The notes beneath the pieces were generated by a model. That model was given only the letters and a program-made list of their open reading frames with translations, searched no databases and was not told the origin of the DNA. Made by a program: the position numbers and the translations under genes. From the NCBI GenBank assembly GCA_945885475.1, contig CAMCYR010000030.1, forward strand, positions 1 to 38,354: a stretch of DNA of 38,354 nt. The letters are read 5' to 3'. Within the stretch, counting starts at the first letter, position 1; every line of letters starts with the position of its first letter. This document shows, one piece after another, positions 24,940 to 33,052 of this stretch. The stretch is from Chitinophaga pinensis. Its GTDB lineage: Bacteria; Bacteroidota; Bacteroidia; 2-12-FULL-35-15.

Positions 24940-25704
24940 ATGCATTTATTCCAGGATTTTAATGAGCTTTTTACGGTTGCATCGCTCATCAGTCTTCTTA
25001 CTTTATCAGTTTTAGAAATTGTATTAGGTATAGACAATATTATTTTCATCTCCATAATTGCAGGGAAACTTCCGAAAGCGAAGCAGGGCAAGGCTCGTGC
25101 AATCGGTTTGATGATGGCGCTTGTAATGCGTGTTATTTTGCTTTTTAGTATTTCTTGGATCGTTGGTTTGAAAGAAGCTCTTTTTAACATTGGAGATTTT
25201 GGGGTAACAGGACGAGATCTTATTCTTTTTTCGGGTGGTGTTTTTTTGTTATATAAAACAACAATCGAACTGCACAACAAGATTCAGGGATATGGTGAAG
25301 AGGCTATGAGTGTTAAAAAGATTAGTTTTAATGCTATTGTAATGCAGATCGTATTGATTGATATTGTTTTCTCATTTGATTCGATCTTAACGGCTGTTGG
25401 TTTGGTAAGTAATTTGTTGATCATGATTCTGGCTGTAATAATTGCCATGATCATTATGATTATTTTTTCAGGTAAAGTGGCTGATTTCATCAATGACAAC
25501 CCAACAATTAAGGTGCTTGCACTTTCTTTTTTATTAATGATCGGAGTAATTTTGATACTTGAATCCTTCCACGAACATGTAGATAAAAAGTTCATTTATA
25601 TTTCAATAGCATTCTCTTTGTTTGTTGAAATGCTGAATATACGTATGCGAAGAAAAGGAGAGAAAGCCAGGGATTTAAATAACGATCCCCGCGATGTTAT
25701 TTAA
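24940..25704 (+). CDS. TerC-family integral membrane protein
   Basis: A 254-residue protein with about seven hydrophobic helices. The two conserved acidic motifs of the family are seen: LEIVLGIDNIIFISI in the first helix (Asp32) and LIDIVFSFDSILTAVGL in the fifth. Related TerC/Alx/YkoY proteins act in manganese or other metal export and in metalation of exported proteins; tellurite resistance is the historical name. Which role applies here cannot be told. The 3' end overlaps the stop of the convergent YihY-family gene by 8 bp (25697-25704). Confidence 0.9.
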   Translation: MHLFQDFNELFTVASLISLLTLSVLEIVLGIDNIIFISIIAGKLPKAKQGKARAIGLMMALVMRVILLFSISWIVGLKEALFNIGDFGVTGRDLILFSGGVFLLYKTTIELHNKIQGYGEEAMSVKKISFNAIVMQIVLIDIVFSFDSILTAVGLVSNLLIMILAVIIAMIIMIIFSGKVADFINDNPTIKVLALSFLLMIGVILILESFHEHVDKKFIYISIAFSLFVEMLNIRMRRKGEKARDLNNDPRDVI

Positions 25705-26638
25705 TTTTTGAGCGTATTTTACGGTCAACATGGTATTTTTTTGCGCTGTGGATGCTGGCGTTCAGATCAAAGCCCAATAGCAATATCAACGAGTTGATAT
25801 AGATCATCATAAGAATCACAATCAATGTTCCGATTGAGCCATACAGTTTATTGTAATTGCCAAAATTGTTTACATAATAAGTAAAACCAACAGTAGCAAT
25901 TATAATAAGAACCGATGCCAACATAGAACCTGCGGAAAAGAACCGCCAACCTTGTTTTCGTTTCGGTCCTAAAAAATAATTGATAGAAACGATCGCATAA
26001 CATAATCCACCAAGAACCAGCCATTTTAAAAAGGAGAGCACATAAAAGAGTATTTTGTTGCTTTTTAGGATATGTGATAATCCAAATTCTCCATAGATAA
26101 GAATGGCAACTGATGTCGAAATTAATAAGATTGTCAGAAAAAGCATATATAATGAAGTCAAGCGCTGCTCTATTGGTTTTCTTGTTTCAATTTCATGAAA
26201 CGTCTCATTGAACGCATTTATCATTGCATTAAAACCATTGGTAGAAAAATACAATGCAGTGATAAAACCGAATGATAATAAACCGCCTCTTTGATTGCCG
26301 ATAATATCACTTATGGTTTCTTCCGTTGCTTCAAATGCTGCCGTAGGCATAACTCTTTGCAATAGATTAAAGAGGTTATCCTGAAAGTCTTCAATAGGAA
26401 TATACGGTATCAGGGTAAATAAAAAGATGATCGTTGGGAAGAGTGCAAGAAAAAAGCTGAAAGACAATGCGGCTGCACGGGTATTTAACGTTCCATTTTG
26501 AATACTCTTAAAAAAAAATTTTGTGACTACATAAAGTGATAAACCTTCAAATCCCGGAAGTACTATTTTCCGGCTTGCTTTAATAATTTTTAAAATTGGT
26601 TTTATTTTAAGTAAAAGCTTTATCGATTTACGTTGCAT
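25697..26638 (-). CDS. YihY/BrkB-family inner membrane protein
   Basis: A 313-residue protein with six predicted membrane helices. Family patterns are AAALSFSFFLALFPTIIFLF near 75, FITALYFSTNGFNAMINAFN near 140-160, and a later block GSIGTLIVILMMIYINSLIL near 268-287. The family was once mislabelled ribonuclease BN; its function is not settled. The C-terminus is very basic (HSAKKYHVDRKIRSKIK). It is the last gene of the DUF4783-like, nadC, brkB unit, starting one base after the nadC stop, and it overlaps the convergent TerC gene by 8 bp. Confidence 0.9.
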   Translation of the reverse strand: MQRKSIKLLLKIKPILKIIKASRKIVLPGFEGLSLYVVTKFFFKSIQNGTLNTRAAALSFSFFLALFPTIIFLFTLIPYIPIEDFQDNLFNLLQRVMPTAAFEATEETISDIIGNQRGGLLSFGFITALYFSTNGFNAMINAFNETFHEIETRKPIEQRLTSLYMLFLTILLISTSVAILIYGEFGLSHILKSNKILFYVLSFLKWLVLGGLCYAIVSINYFLGPKRKQGWRFFSAGSMLASVLIIIATVGFTYYVNNFGNYNKLYGSIGTLIVILMMIYINSLILLLGFDLNASIHSAKKYHVDRKIRSKIK

Positions 26639-26639
26639 C

Positions 26640-27509
26640 TTAAATCGCTTTTAAACTAAGATCTAAACTTTTGATATGATGCGTAAGAGCTCCGACAGAA
26701 ATAAAATCAACTCCACACGCTGCATATTTGCCAATGTTCTGCTCTGTGATTCCTCCAGAGGCCTCGGTTTCAAATTTACCGTTAATAAGTTTAAGGGCCT
26801 TTTTTATATCGGAAATTGAAAAGTTATCGAGCATTATGCGGTGAATTCCTCCGACAGAAAGTATTTCTTTTACCTCATTCAAATTACGGGATTCAACTTC
26901 AATTTTTAATTTTTTATTTTTTGATTTCAGGTATTTTTTTGAAGCATCAATGGCTTGTTTTATTCCTCCTGCATAGTCAATATGGTTATCTTTTATTAGG
27001 ATCATATCGTATAATCCGATTCTGTGATTTGCGCCACCGCCGATGACTACCGCCCATTTTTCTAATCCGCGAACAGTAGGTGTTGTTTTTCGGGTATCAA
27101 TTACTTTTGTTTTTGTTCCTTTGCAAAGTTGAACCAAGTGATTTGTTTTAGTTGCGATTCCGCTCATCCGTTGCATGCAATTCAGTACAAGTCGCTCTGC
27201 CACTAATATTGATTGAGATTTGCCTTCAACAAGCAAAACAATATCGCCAACCTTAATTTTGCTTCCGTCTTTCAGTAGTATTTTTACTTTTAATGATGGG
27301 TCTACTGTTCTGAAAATCTCCAAGGCCAAATCAACACCAGCAAGAATTCCATTTTCTTTTACAAGCAATTGTGCTTTACCTTTCGCACTAGAAGGAATAC
27401 AAGCATTTGAAGTATGGTCTCCATCTCCTATATCTTCAGCCAATGCTGCAGTTATAAAATTTTGAATATTAAAATGGTATAGTTGCTCGGGGATTAATCG
27501 TTTACTCAT
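26640..27509 (-). CDS. nadC: Nicotinate-nucleotide diphosphorylase (carboxylating), quinolinate phosphoribosyltransferase
   Basis: A 289-residue enzyme of de novo NAD synthesis. Quinolinate plus PRPP gives nicotinate mononucleotide, CO2 and diphosphate. Seen: EDIGDGDHTSNACIP near 20-34, LNCMQRMSGIATKT near 108-121, DTRKTTPTVRGLEKWAV near 138-154, GGGANHRIGLYDMILIKDNH near 157-176, and the C-terminal IMLDNFS and EASGGI segments. All key Arg/Lys/His substrate-binding blocks are present and length is normal. Its start overlaps the stop of the upstream DUF4783-like gene by 8 bp and it abuts brkB, so the three are one transcription unit. nadA and nadB are elsewhere. Confidence 0.97.
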   Translation of the reverse strand: MSKRLIPEQLYHFNIQNFITAALAEDIGDGDHTSNACIPSSAKGKAQLLVKENGILAGVDLALEIFRTVDPSLKVKILLKDGSKIKVGDIVLLVEGKSQSILVAERLVLNCMQRMSGIATKTNHLVQLCKGTKTKVIDTRKTTPTVRGLEKWAVVIGGGANHRIGLYDMILIKDNHIDYAGGIKQAIDASKKYLKSKNKKLKIEVESRNLNEVKEILSVGGIHRIMLDNFSISDIKKALKLINGKFETEASGGITEQNIGKYAACGVDFISVGALTHHIKSLDLSLKAI

Positions 27510-27894
27510 TTTCTGTTTCTATTCTAAATTGCTGAATAAGCGTTAGCGTGCCCACTGTTTTGATAAGGAAAGAGGTTCTGAATTTTCCGTTTAGCGTTTC
27601 TAATGTGCCAATCACATATTGGGAACCTGCTTTAGTCTGGCTCTTGTGTGCGGTAGTATACGATTTTACAGGATGTTTTGTGAAAAAATCTTTCAGGATC
27701 ATTTCCGCTTGTTGTTTGCTGTAAACATCTTCTTGCTCAATGACTTTCAGATCGATATTGTCAATGAAAAATTTTGAAATATTTTTAGGATTTCCCGAAC
27801 GGATGGCCGTGGCGATGTCATCGATTACATCGATTTTAAATGCAAAAGCGGATAAGGATATGAGGAACAATACTATAGCTGATCTAGTTTTCAT
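27502..27894 (-). CDS. DUF4783-like small exported protein
   Basis: A 130-residue protein from the ATG at 27894, which places a signal peptide at the start (MKTRSAIVLFLISLSAFAFK). A frame to 27927 would add 11 polar residues before it and is less likely. The mature domain (about 20-130) has the small cone-like fold pattern of DUF4783/NTF2-like proteins: a helix DDIATAIRSGNPKNISKFF, then LKVIEQEDVYSKQQAEMILK, then strands QYVIGTLETLNGKFRTSF and TLTLIQQFRIE. Function is unknown. It leads the nadC-brkB unit and its 3' end overlaps nadC by 8 bp. Confidence 0.75.
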   Translation of the reverse strand: MKTRSAIVLFLISLSAFAFKIDVIDDIATAIRSGNPKNISKFFIDNIDLKVIEQEDVYSKQQAEMILKDFFTKHPVKSYTTAHKSQTKAGSQYVIGTLETLNGKFRTSFLIKTVGTLTLIQQFRIETENE

Positions 27895-27986
27895 GTTAAA
27901 TTTTTTTGTTTCGTCTGAAATAGACAATTATTAAGCCATTTTTAGCTTAAAATGGAATGTTCGCACATTTATGTTTTGCTATGCCA

Positions 27987-28019
27987 CAAAAATATAGTTT
28001 TTTTGCATTGATAAACAAA
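27987..28019 (-). promoter_or_regulatory. Predicted promoter of the DUF4783-like, nadC, brkB operon
   Basis: On the minus strand TTTG (28019-28016) is followed after 21 bases by TATTTTTG (27994-27987), matching both elements of the Bacteroidota promoter. It lies in the 131 bp gap between divergent genes and gives a leader of about 85 bases. The leader contains a CCATTTT/AAAATGG hairpin at 27936-27955. Confidence 0.5.
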
Positions 28020-28025
28020 CGATCT

Positions 28026-28499
28026 ATGAAAATTACGCTTATTCTTAATGGTAAAACGGAGGATGATTATCTTTTAACAGGTATTTCAGCCTATGAGAAA
28101 AGGTTAAAACATTACATTCCGTTTGAAACAGTAGTAATTCCTGCCTTAAAAAACACAAAGGCATTGAGTATTGAACAGCAAAAAGAAAAGGAAGGGGAAT
28201 TACTTTTTAAGGAGATTCAAAGTACAGACCGGCTGATATTGCTAGATGAAGGGGGGAAAGAGTATAATTCTGTCGATTTTTCAGGTTTTCTTCAGCAGCA
28301 AATGAACACAGGAATCAAGAACTTAGTTTTTGTTGTAGGAGGTCCTTACGGGTTTTCTGATGAAGTATACAAAAGAGCCAATGGGAAAATATCCTTGTCC
28401 AGAATGACCTTTTCACATCAGATGGTCCGATTGTTTTTTGTTGAACAACTTTACAGAGGCATGACGATTTTGAAGAATGAGCCGTATCACCACCAATAA
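28026..28499 (+). CDS. rlmH: 23S rRNA (pseudouridine(1915)-N(3))-methyltransferase
   Basis: A 157-residue SPOUT methyltransferase that uses S-adenosylmethionine to methylate pseudouridine 1915 in helix 69 of 23S rRNA, acting on the assembled 70S ribosome. The ATG at 28026 is chosen because it gives the family's usual length (155-159) and the standard start MKITLILNGKT. An upstream ATG at 27957 would add 23 non-conserved residues. The knot-forming parts are seen: LILLDEGGKEYNSVDFSGFL, FVVGGPYGFSDEV, then ISLSRMTFSHQMVRLFFVEQ and the C-terminal NEPYHHQ. It converges with the CvfB-like gene, 17 bp apart. Confidence 0.96.
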   Translation: MKITLILNGKTEDDYLLTGISAYEKRLKHYIPFETVVIPALKNTKALSIEQQKEKEGELLFKEIQSTDRLILLDEGGKEYNSVDFSGFLQQQMNTGIKNLVFVVGGPYGFSDEVYKRANGKISLSRMTFSHQMVRLFFVEQLYRGMTILKNEPYHHQ

Positions 28500-28516
28500 A
28501 ATAGATTGGTCATGAA

Positions 28517-29341
28517 TCAAATGAGCTCAACTCCTTTGTCTGTGAGCTTAACAAGTCGTTCGCGGTATAGTGCTCCAACTGCCTTTTTAAAAGCTTTTTT
28601 ACTGATCTGTAATTTAGATTTTATTTCTTCGGGGCTACTGTTGTCGTTAAGTGCAAGTATCCCGTTTTGATCCTTGATCAATTTTAATATTCTCCATTTT
28701 ACATCATCAACTAGCTCATAACCGCTTTTTTGGAGACTTAAATCTATTTTCTCATCCTCGCGGACGCGTTTCACATACCCTTGTAATTTATCGCCAATCC
28801 GGATGGATTCATAAATTTCATTTTTATAAATCAAACCGGAATAAAGGTTGTTTACAATAGCATTAAATCCTAGATCAGTTTCAGAATAAATCAGCAGATC
28901 AACAATATCTCCTTCCATCACATCAATGTCTTCACGGATAATAAATCTGCTGAGTTTTGTCGAACCCACTAAACGATCTGTTTCTTCATCTAAATAGACG
29001 AATACCACATAACTTTTTCCGGGTTCCATCCGCTGCGCTTGTTCACGGAAAGGAACCAAGAGATCTTTGTCCATTCCCCAATCCATAAATGCTCCAATTT
29101 CATTTACCTGTTTTGCCGTTAAGTATGCAAACGTATCTGCTATAGCAAAGGGTTTAACGGTTGTGGCAATAAGTCTGTCATCAGAATCTCTAAAGACAAA
29201 TACATTTAATGTATCACCGATTTTTGTTCCTTCCGGAATCCATTTTGTAGGCATTAAAATTTCTACATCACCCTCTCGGAAATAAATCCCAAAGTCCAAT
29301 TCCTTTACTACTACCAATTCGTTGTATTCGCCTACTTTCAT
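28517..29341 (-). CDS. CvfB-like S1 RNA-binding protein
   Basis: A 274-residue cytosolic protein built from tandem S1-type OB folds and a C-terminal winged helix, as in the CvfB/YitL family (a regulator of virulence and RNA metabolism in Firmicutes). The first S1-like units cover about 1-60 (GEYNELVVVKELDFGIYFRE) and 65-140 (AFMDWGMDKDLLVPFREQA, a typical S1 loop). A further S1 unit covers about 150-215 (DLGFNAIVNNLYSGLIYKNE, GYVKRVREDEKIDLSLQKSG). The winged helix is at about 225-274 (SKLQISKKAFKKAVGALYRE). The RNA target is unknown. The gene appears to be single. Confidence 0.88.
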   Translation of the reverse strand: MKVGEYNELVVVKELDFGIYFREGDVEILMPTKWIPEGTKIGDTLNVFVFRDSDDRLIATTVKPFAIADTFAYLTAKQVNEIGAFMDWGMDKDLLVPFREQAQRMEPGKSYVVFVYLDEETDRLVGSTKLSRFIIREDIDVMEGDIVDLLIYSETDLGFNAIVNNLYSGLIYKNEIYESIRIGDKLQGYVKRVREDEKIDLSLQKSGYELVDDVKWRILKLIKDQNGILALNDNSSPEEIKSKLQISKKAFKKAVGALYRERLVKLTDKGVELI

Positions 29342-29383
29342 ACTATTTTTTCTAAATCCTAAATGATGATTTTACTAATAACT

Positions 29384-29441
29384 GAGATTCTCTCAATCTC
29401 CCTAGCTTTCTTTTCAAAGAGGGTATTGGATTTTCTCCACG
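29384..29441. repeat. Hairpin and possible degenerate intergenic repeat
   Basis: GAGATT (29384-29389) and AATCTC (29395-29400) form a 6-bp stem with a 5-base loop. They are followed by CTAGCTTTCTTTTCAAAGAGGG, which on the minus strand resembles the CCCTCTTTGAAAAG intergenic repeats found in some Bacteroidota. It lies in the 141 bp gap between the CvfB-like and holin-family genes. Confidence 0.3.
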
Positions 29442-29482
29442 ACTATGTCTAAAGCAAACAATTAATATCCAAAAACTCACAA

Positions 29483-29848
29483 CTATATATTCCCTTCGTG
29501 CTCATCACGTTTCTTTACACCTTCAAGAATAGAAGTTACAATTGATAAAATGAAGCTAAATAATAATGCATACCAGAATCCTTCTACATGAAAGCCATCA
29601 ACAATTTTAGCCGCAATCAGAATCATAAGTGCATTGATCACCAAAAGAAAAAAACCAAAAGTGAAAATGGTCACCGGAATAGTAAGGATGATCATGATTG
29701 GTTTAACAACTGCATTTAAAAAAGACAATACAGCAGCAACAACTAAGGCTGTTAGGAAATTGTTCCCTTCAATACTCACTCCGGGTAGGATATAGGAAGA
29801 AATAAGCACTGCGAGGGTAACGATTACCAGTTGGATGATGAATTTCAT
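29483..29848 (-). CDS. Small phage-holin-4/DUF360-family inner membrane protein
   Basis: A 121-residue protein with four predicted membrane helices. The ATG at 29848 is preferred over one at 29905: the shorter form begins with the normal family start (MKFIIQLVIVTLAVLISSYI, then LPGVSIEG), whereas the extra 19 residues are Cys/Asn/Lys-rich and unlike a leader, and a perfect -7 element lies at 29865-29872. Family blocks seen are FLTALVVAAVLSFLNAVVKP, then IPVTIFTFGFFLLVINALMI and a last helix LLFSFILSIVTSILEG. Although named holin-like, these are chromosomal proteins of unknown role with no phage context here. Confidence 0.88.
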   Translation of the reverse strand: MKFIIQLVIVTLAVLISSYILPGVSIEGNNFLTALVVAAVLSFLNAVVKPIMIILTIPVTIFTFGFFLLVINALMILIAAKIVDGFHVEGFWYALLFSFILSIVTSILEGVKKRDEHEGNI

Positions 29849-29864
29849 TGTTGAATATTTTTTG

Positions 29865-29872
29865 CAAAGGTA
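29865..29872 (-). promoter_or_regulatory. Predicted -7 element for the holin-family gene
   Basis: On the minus strand this reads TACCTTTG, an exact TAnnTTTG match, 17 bases before the ATG at 29848. TTG triplets lie 16 and 22 bases further upstream, inside the 3' end of the FAD-dependent oxidoreductase gene, so the promoter straddles that gene's end. Confidence 0.5.
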
Positions 29873-29874
29873 CT

Positions 29875-31461
29875 TTATTTTATAGTTGCAATTGCAATTG
29901 CGCATTTTTGCCCGTCAATAGCTGCAGAAACAATTCCTCCTGCATATCCTGCGCCTTCTCCGCAAGGGTACAAGCCTTTAATCTGCGGATGTTCTAAGGT
30001 TTCTTTATCGCGGGGAATCCTTATCGGAGAGGATGTTCGGGATTCAACACCCACAATTACAGCGTCATTACTAAGGTAACCGCGCATTTTTTTTCCGAAT
30101 TCGGTAAAACCCAATTGCAAACGTTTTCCGATCTCGGAGGGAAGCAATTCATGCAATGGCGCCGATTTAATTCCGGGTTGATAAGAAACATCGGGCAGGA
30201 GGGGAGACAATTTATTATTTACAAAATCTTGCAAGCGTTGCGCGGGAGCAACTTGTCCGTTGTTTCCACCGGCATTGTAGGCCATTTTTTCCAATGCTTG
30301 CTGATAACGCAATCCTGCCAGAGGACCGTGCTCAGAAAACTTCTGATAATCTTCCGGTTCGACGGTAACAACAATTCCAGAATTAGCATACGGATTATTT
30401 CGTTTGGAAGGTGACCAGCCGTTGGTTACAATTTCTCCGGGTGCAGTTGCGCAAGGAGCGATAATTCCACCGGGGCACATGCAAAATGAATAAACTCCTC
30501 GTCCAAGTGCTTGATGCACTAAGCTATATGAGGATGCAGGGAGGTAGTCCCGTTTTTTTACGACTTCATTTAAGGAGCAGTGGTACTGCAACGAGTCGAT
30601 TAATGCTTGTGGATGTTCAACACGCACTCCCATTGCAAATGTTTTTCCTTCGATCAAAATGTTCTTCGAATGCAGTAATTCAAAGATGTCGCGCGCACTG
30701 TGTCCTGTTGCTAAAATTACCGAATCGGCAATAAATTCCGTTCTTGAGTTTGTATCCGTATTATTGCAAATAACACCTTTTATTGCACTGTTTTTTATGA
30801 TCAGATCATTTACATGATAATTGAAATGAACTTCTCCACCCTGTTCGATAATGGTTTGACGCATCGCTTCAATAATTTTCGGAAGTTTATTGGTTCCGAT
30901 GTGCGGATGAGCTTCAATTAAAATAGTTGAATCCGCGCCATGAGCGACAAATAATTCAAGCACTTTTGTTATGTCGCCGCGTTTAGTTGAACGGGTATAT
31001 AATTTGCCATCGCTATAGGTACCCGCACCACCTTCACCAAAACAATAATTAGAATGTGGATCAACAATTCCTACTTTATTGATTGCTGCCAGATCTCTTC
31101 TGCGGTCTTTCACATTTTTTCCGCGTTCAATGACAATAGGTTTAAAGCCATTTTCAATCAGTTGAAGTGCAGCAAACAATCCAGCAGGTCCGGCTCCGAT
31201 AACAATCACCGGTGTTTTTGAAGAAACGTTGGAATAGTTGGGCTTATAGTCGGGTTCAGCTGGAATTTGTTCGTTTATATAGATATCGATCCTTAAATTG
31301 ATTTTAATGTTCCGCGAGCGAGCATCTATAGATCGTTTGATGATCTTAACAAACGTAATGTTGTTTTCGGGAATGTGTAATTGCCTTGCAGCGATTGTTT
31401 TGATTACACTTTCATTGGCAGCCTCTTCCGGAGAGAGAACTAAGTTAAGTTCGTTTTTCAT
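29875..31461 (-). CDS. FAD-dependent oxidoreductase (COG2509-like)
   Basis: A 528-residue flavoprotein. A small N-terminal domain (1-75, with SIDARSRNIKINLRIDIYI) precedes the dinucleotide-binding motif VIGAGPAGLFAALQLIENG (GxGxxG at 89-94). Next are ERGKNVKDRRRD (the first part of the FAD-binding fold), NYCFGEGGAGTYSDGKLYTR at about 138-157, VILATGHSARDIF at about 245, MGVRVEHPQ at about 275, and a C-terminal LYPCGEGAGYAGGIVSAAID that closes over FAD. This is the pattern of the uncharacterised FAD-utilising dehydrogenase family. The substrate is unknown. It lies 60 bp downstream of porT in a minus-strand run. Confidence 0.85.
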   Translation of the reverse strand: MKNELNLVLSPEEAANESVIKTIAARQLHIPENNITFVKIIKRSIDARSRNIKINLRIDIYINEQIPAEPDYKPNYSNVSSKTPVIVIGAGPAGLFAALQLIENGFKPIVIERGKNVKDRRRDLAAINKVGIVDPHSNYCFGEGGAGTYSDGKLYTRSTKRGDITKVLELFVAHGADSTILIEAHPHIGTNKLPKIIEAMRQTIIEQGGEVHFNYHVNDLIIKNSAIKGVICNNTDTNSRTEFIADSVILATGHSARDIFELLHSKNILIEGKTFAMGVRVEHPQALIDSLQYHCSLNEVVKKRDYLPASSYSLVHQALGRGVYSFCMCPGGIIAPCATAPGEIVTNGWSPSKRNNPYANSGIVVTVEPEDYQKFSEHGPLAGLRYQQALEKMAYNAGGNNGQVAPAQRLQDFVNNKLSPLLPDVSYQPGIKSAPLHELLPSEIGKRLQLGFTEFGKKMRGYLSNDAVIVGVESRTSSPIRIPRDKETLEHPQIKGLYPCGEGAGYAGGIVSAAIDGQKCAIAIATIK

Positions 31462-31521
31462 TTATAGTGGCACGTATTATCGTGCAATGTTTATACAATT
31501 GTTTCGACTTTAACTGAAGCC

Positions 31522-32235
31522 TTATCCTTCAAAGGTTATTGAAATCAAAAACACTTTTGAATTTAGTTTGTCAATCGAATTGGAATAGATTGTATTGTCT
31601 TTTATCAATAGATTCTTTGTTCCGATGCTCAATTTTCCTTCGATAGCGAATTTAAAATACTCGAGATAAAATTCGGCTCCGGCACCTACTTCATAGAAAA
31701 AATCATCCCTTATTAATTTAACGATCTGTTCATTTTGATCCGTGCTTGTCACCGTATTCCGTTTCGATGCGAGATCGAGATTATAACCACCACCAGCAAG
31801 AATATAGGCTCCGAAATTATTGACTCGTTTCGAACGAAGTTTCAGATTCAGTGGAAAATTAAGAAAAGTCGATTCAATGGATTTCTTTCTTACAATGGTA
31901 TCGAAGCCTTCAAATGAATATTGAATGTTTCTTTCCGCAAAAGAAAGGTTAGGAATAAAACGAAGAGTAACATATTCATGCAGCATTAATTCAGAAACGA
32001 TCCCGAGATTAAATCCGTATTTCGGAATTGATACAACACTTTTTAGTGTATCAAAACGTTCGAAGTGAGGAGCTGGATGAATAATAAAGTTCGCTCTGTT
32101 TACGCCAATGGTAAATCCAAAGTGCATCCGCGCCTTATAATAAGTCGGTAAGTTGCCTCGCTGCTCTTGTGCTGAAGTATAAATGGCAGCAAAAACAAAG
32201 AGGATAAGAAGTGTATGCCGATGGTTGATTTTCAA
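31522..32235 (-). CDS. porT: PorT-family outer membrane beta-barrel protein of the type IX secretion system
   Basis: A 237-residue protein with a signal peptide (about 1-22, ending TSAQ) and alternating amphipathic strands over the rest. Strands include ARMHFGFTIGVN, SIPKYGFNLGIVSELML, VTLRFIPNLSFAERNIQYSF, and a last strand VFLISITFEG ending in an aromatic-rich barrel pattern. The match to PorT is inferred from length, barrel pattern and position directly after ubiE/menG, an arrangement I recall from other Bacteroidota (porT/sprT next to ubiE). PorT is required for T9SS export in Porphyromonas and Flavobacterium. It starts 35 bp after ubiE. A more general PorT-like barrel remains possible. 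Confidence 0.8.
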   Translation of the reverse strand: MKINHRHTLLILFVFAAIYTSAQEQRGNLPTYYKARMHFGFTIGVNRANFIIHPAPHFERFDTLKSVVSIPKYGFNLGIVSELMLHEYVTLRFIPNLSFAERNIQYSFEGFDTIVRKKSIESTFLNFPLNLKLRSKRVNNFGAYILAGGGYNLDLASKRNTVTSTDQNEQIVKLIRDDFFYEVGAGAEFYLEYFKFAIEGKLSIGTKNLLIKDNTIYSNSIDKLNSKVFLISITFEG

Positions 32236-32270
32236 GTGTAAATTTATTTGTAAACGTAAATATCGGTTAT

Positions 32271-32999
32271 TTATTTTCGTGCAACATAAATGGATGCAAT
32301 TCCAAAGGAAACCGGAATGGCTTTTGAGTCTTTAAATCCAGATTTTCGTAACACATTTAAGAAATCTTCGCCATCAGGAAACGCTTTCACAGATTCGGGT
32401 AAATAGGTGTATGCAGAGCTGTCTTTAGAGAATGTTTTTCCTATCAAAGGAGTAACAAAACGGAAGTAAAAATGATAAATTTGTTTGATAGGGAATTTGC
32501 GAGGCTTAGAAAATTCAAGAATAGAAACCAATCCGTTCGGGCTCAATACTCTGTAAATATCGTTGATTCCTTTTTCTAGGTTCTCAAAGTTTCGCACTCC
32601 AAATCCAACGGTAATGGCATCGAATGAATTGTCAGAAAATGGCAGGTTTTCGGAATCACCAAGCTTTAATTCAATTTTGTTCTGTAGCCCTAGTTTATTG
32701 ATCTTCACAACTCCGAACTTCAGCATTCCTTCTGAAATATCAACTCCCACTACTTTGTCGGGATTGAGTTTCATTGCTTCAATAGCAAAATCTCCTGTGC
32801 CTGTAGCGATGTCTAAGATGGTTTTCGGATTATTGCCTTTTAAAAGCTGAACCGCTTTTCTTCTCCAACCTTTGTGAATACCCATTGAAAGCAATTGATT
32901 CAGAAAATCATATTTCGGAGCAATATTGTTGAACATGGTTGCAACCTGTTCTTTTTTACTGGTCGTCTGATCTTTATAAGGGGTAACGTTATTGTTCAT
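32271..32999 (-). CDS. ubiE: Demethylmenaquinone methyltransferase
   Basis: A 242-residue SAM-dependent methyltransferase that makes menaquinone from demethylmenaquinone (named ubiE or menG). Bacteroidota respire with menaquinone, so menG activity is expected. Seen: ATMFNNIAPKYDFLNQLLSM near 20-39, the SAM motif ILDIATGTGDFAIEA near 60-74, GVDISEGML near 84, NSFDAITVGFGVRNFENLEK near 122-141, and ILEFSKP with the later YTYLPESVKAFPDGEDF near 197-213. All are family signatures and length is normal. It sits 53 bp downstream of the heptose kinase gene and 35 bp upstream of porT. Confidence 0.95.
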   Translation of the reverse strand: MNNNVTPYKDQTTSKKEQVATMFNNIAPKYDFLNQLLSMGIHKGWRRKAVQLLKGNNPKTILDIATGTGDFAIEAMKLNPDKVVGVDISEGMLKFGVVKINKLGLQNKIELKLGDSENLPFSDNSFDAITVGFGVRNFENLEKGINDIYRVLSPNGLVSILEFSKPRKFPIKQIYHFYFRFVTPLIGKTFSKDSSAYTYLPESVKAFPDGEDFLNVLRKSGFKDSKAIPVSFGIASIYVARK

Positions 33000-33052
33000 T
33001 TATATTCAGGTTCAGAATCAACTTGATCTATTTGGTTTGCTTAATAAAGCGC

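Noticed and set aside
24940-25704. Tellurite-resistance system around the TerC-family gene
   Set aside because: No terA, terB, terD or terZ-like genes are nearby, and TerC-type proteins alone act mainly in metal handling.
29483-29848. Phage remnant suggested by the holin-type family name
   Set aside because: This family is common in chromosomes as a small membrane protein. No other phage gene or attachment site is near.
31470-31485. Short hairpin GCACG-tattat-CGTGC between porT and the oxidoreductase
   Set aside because: A five-bp stem without a T-run; too small to call a terminator or repeat.
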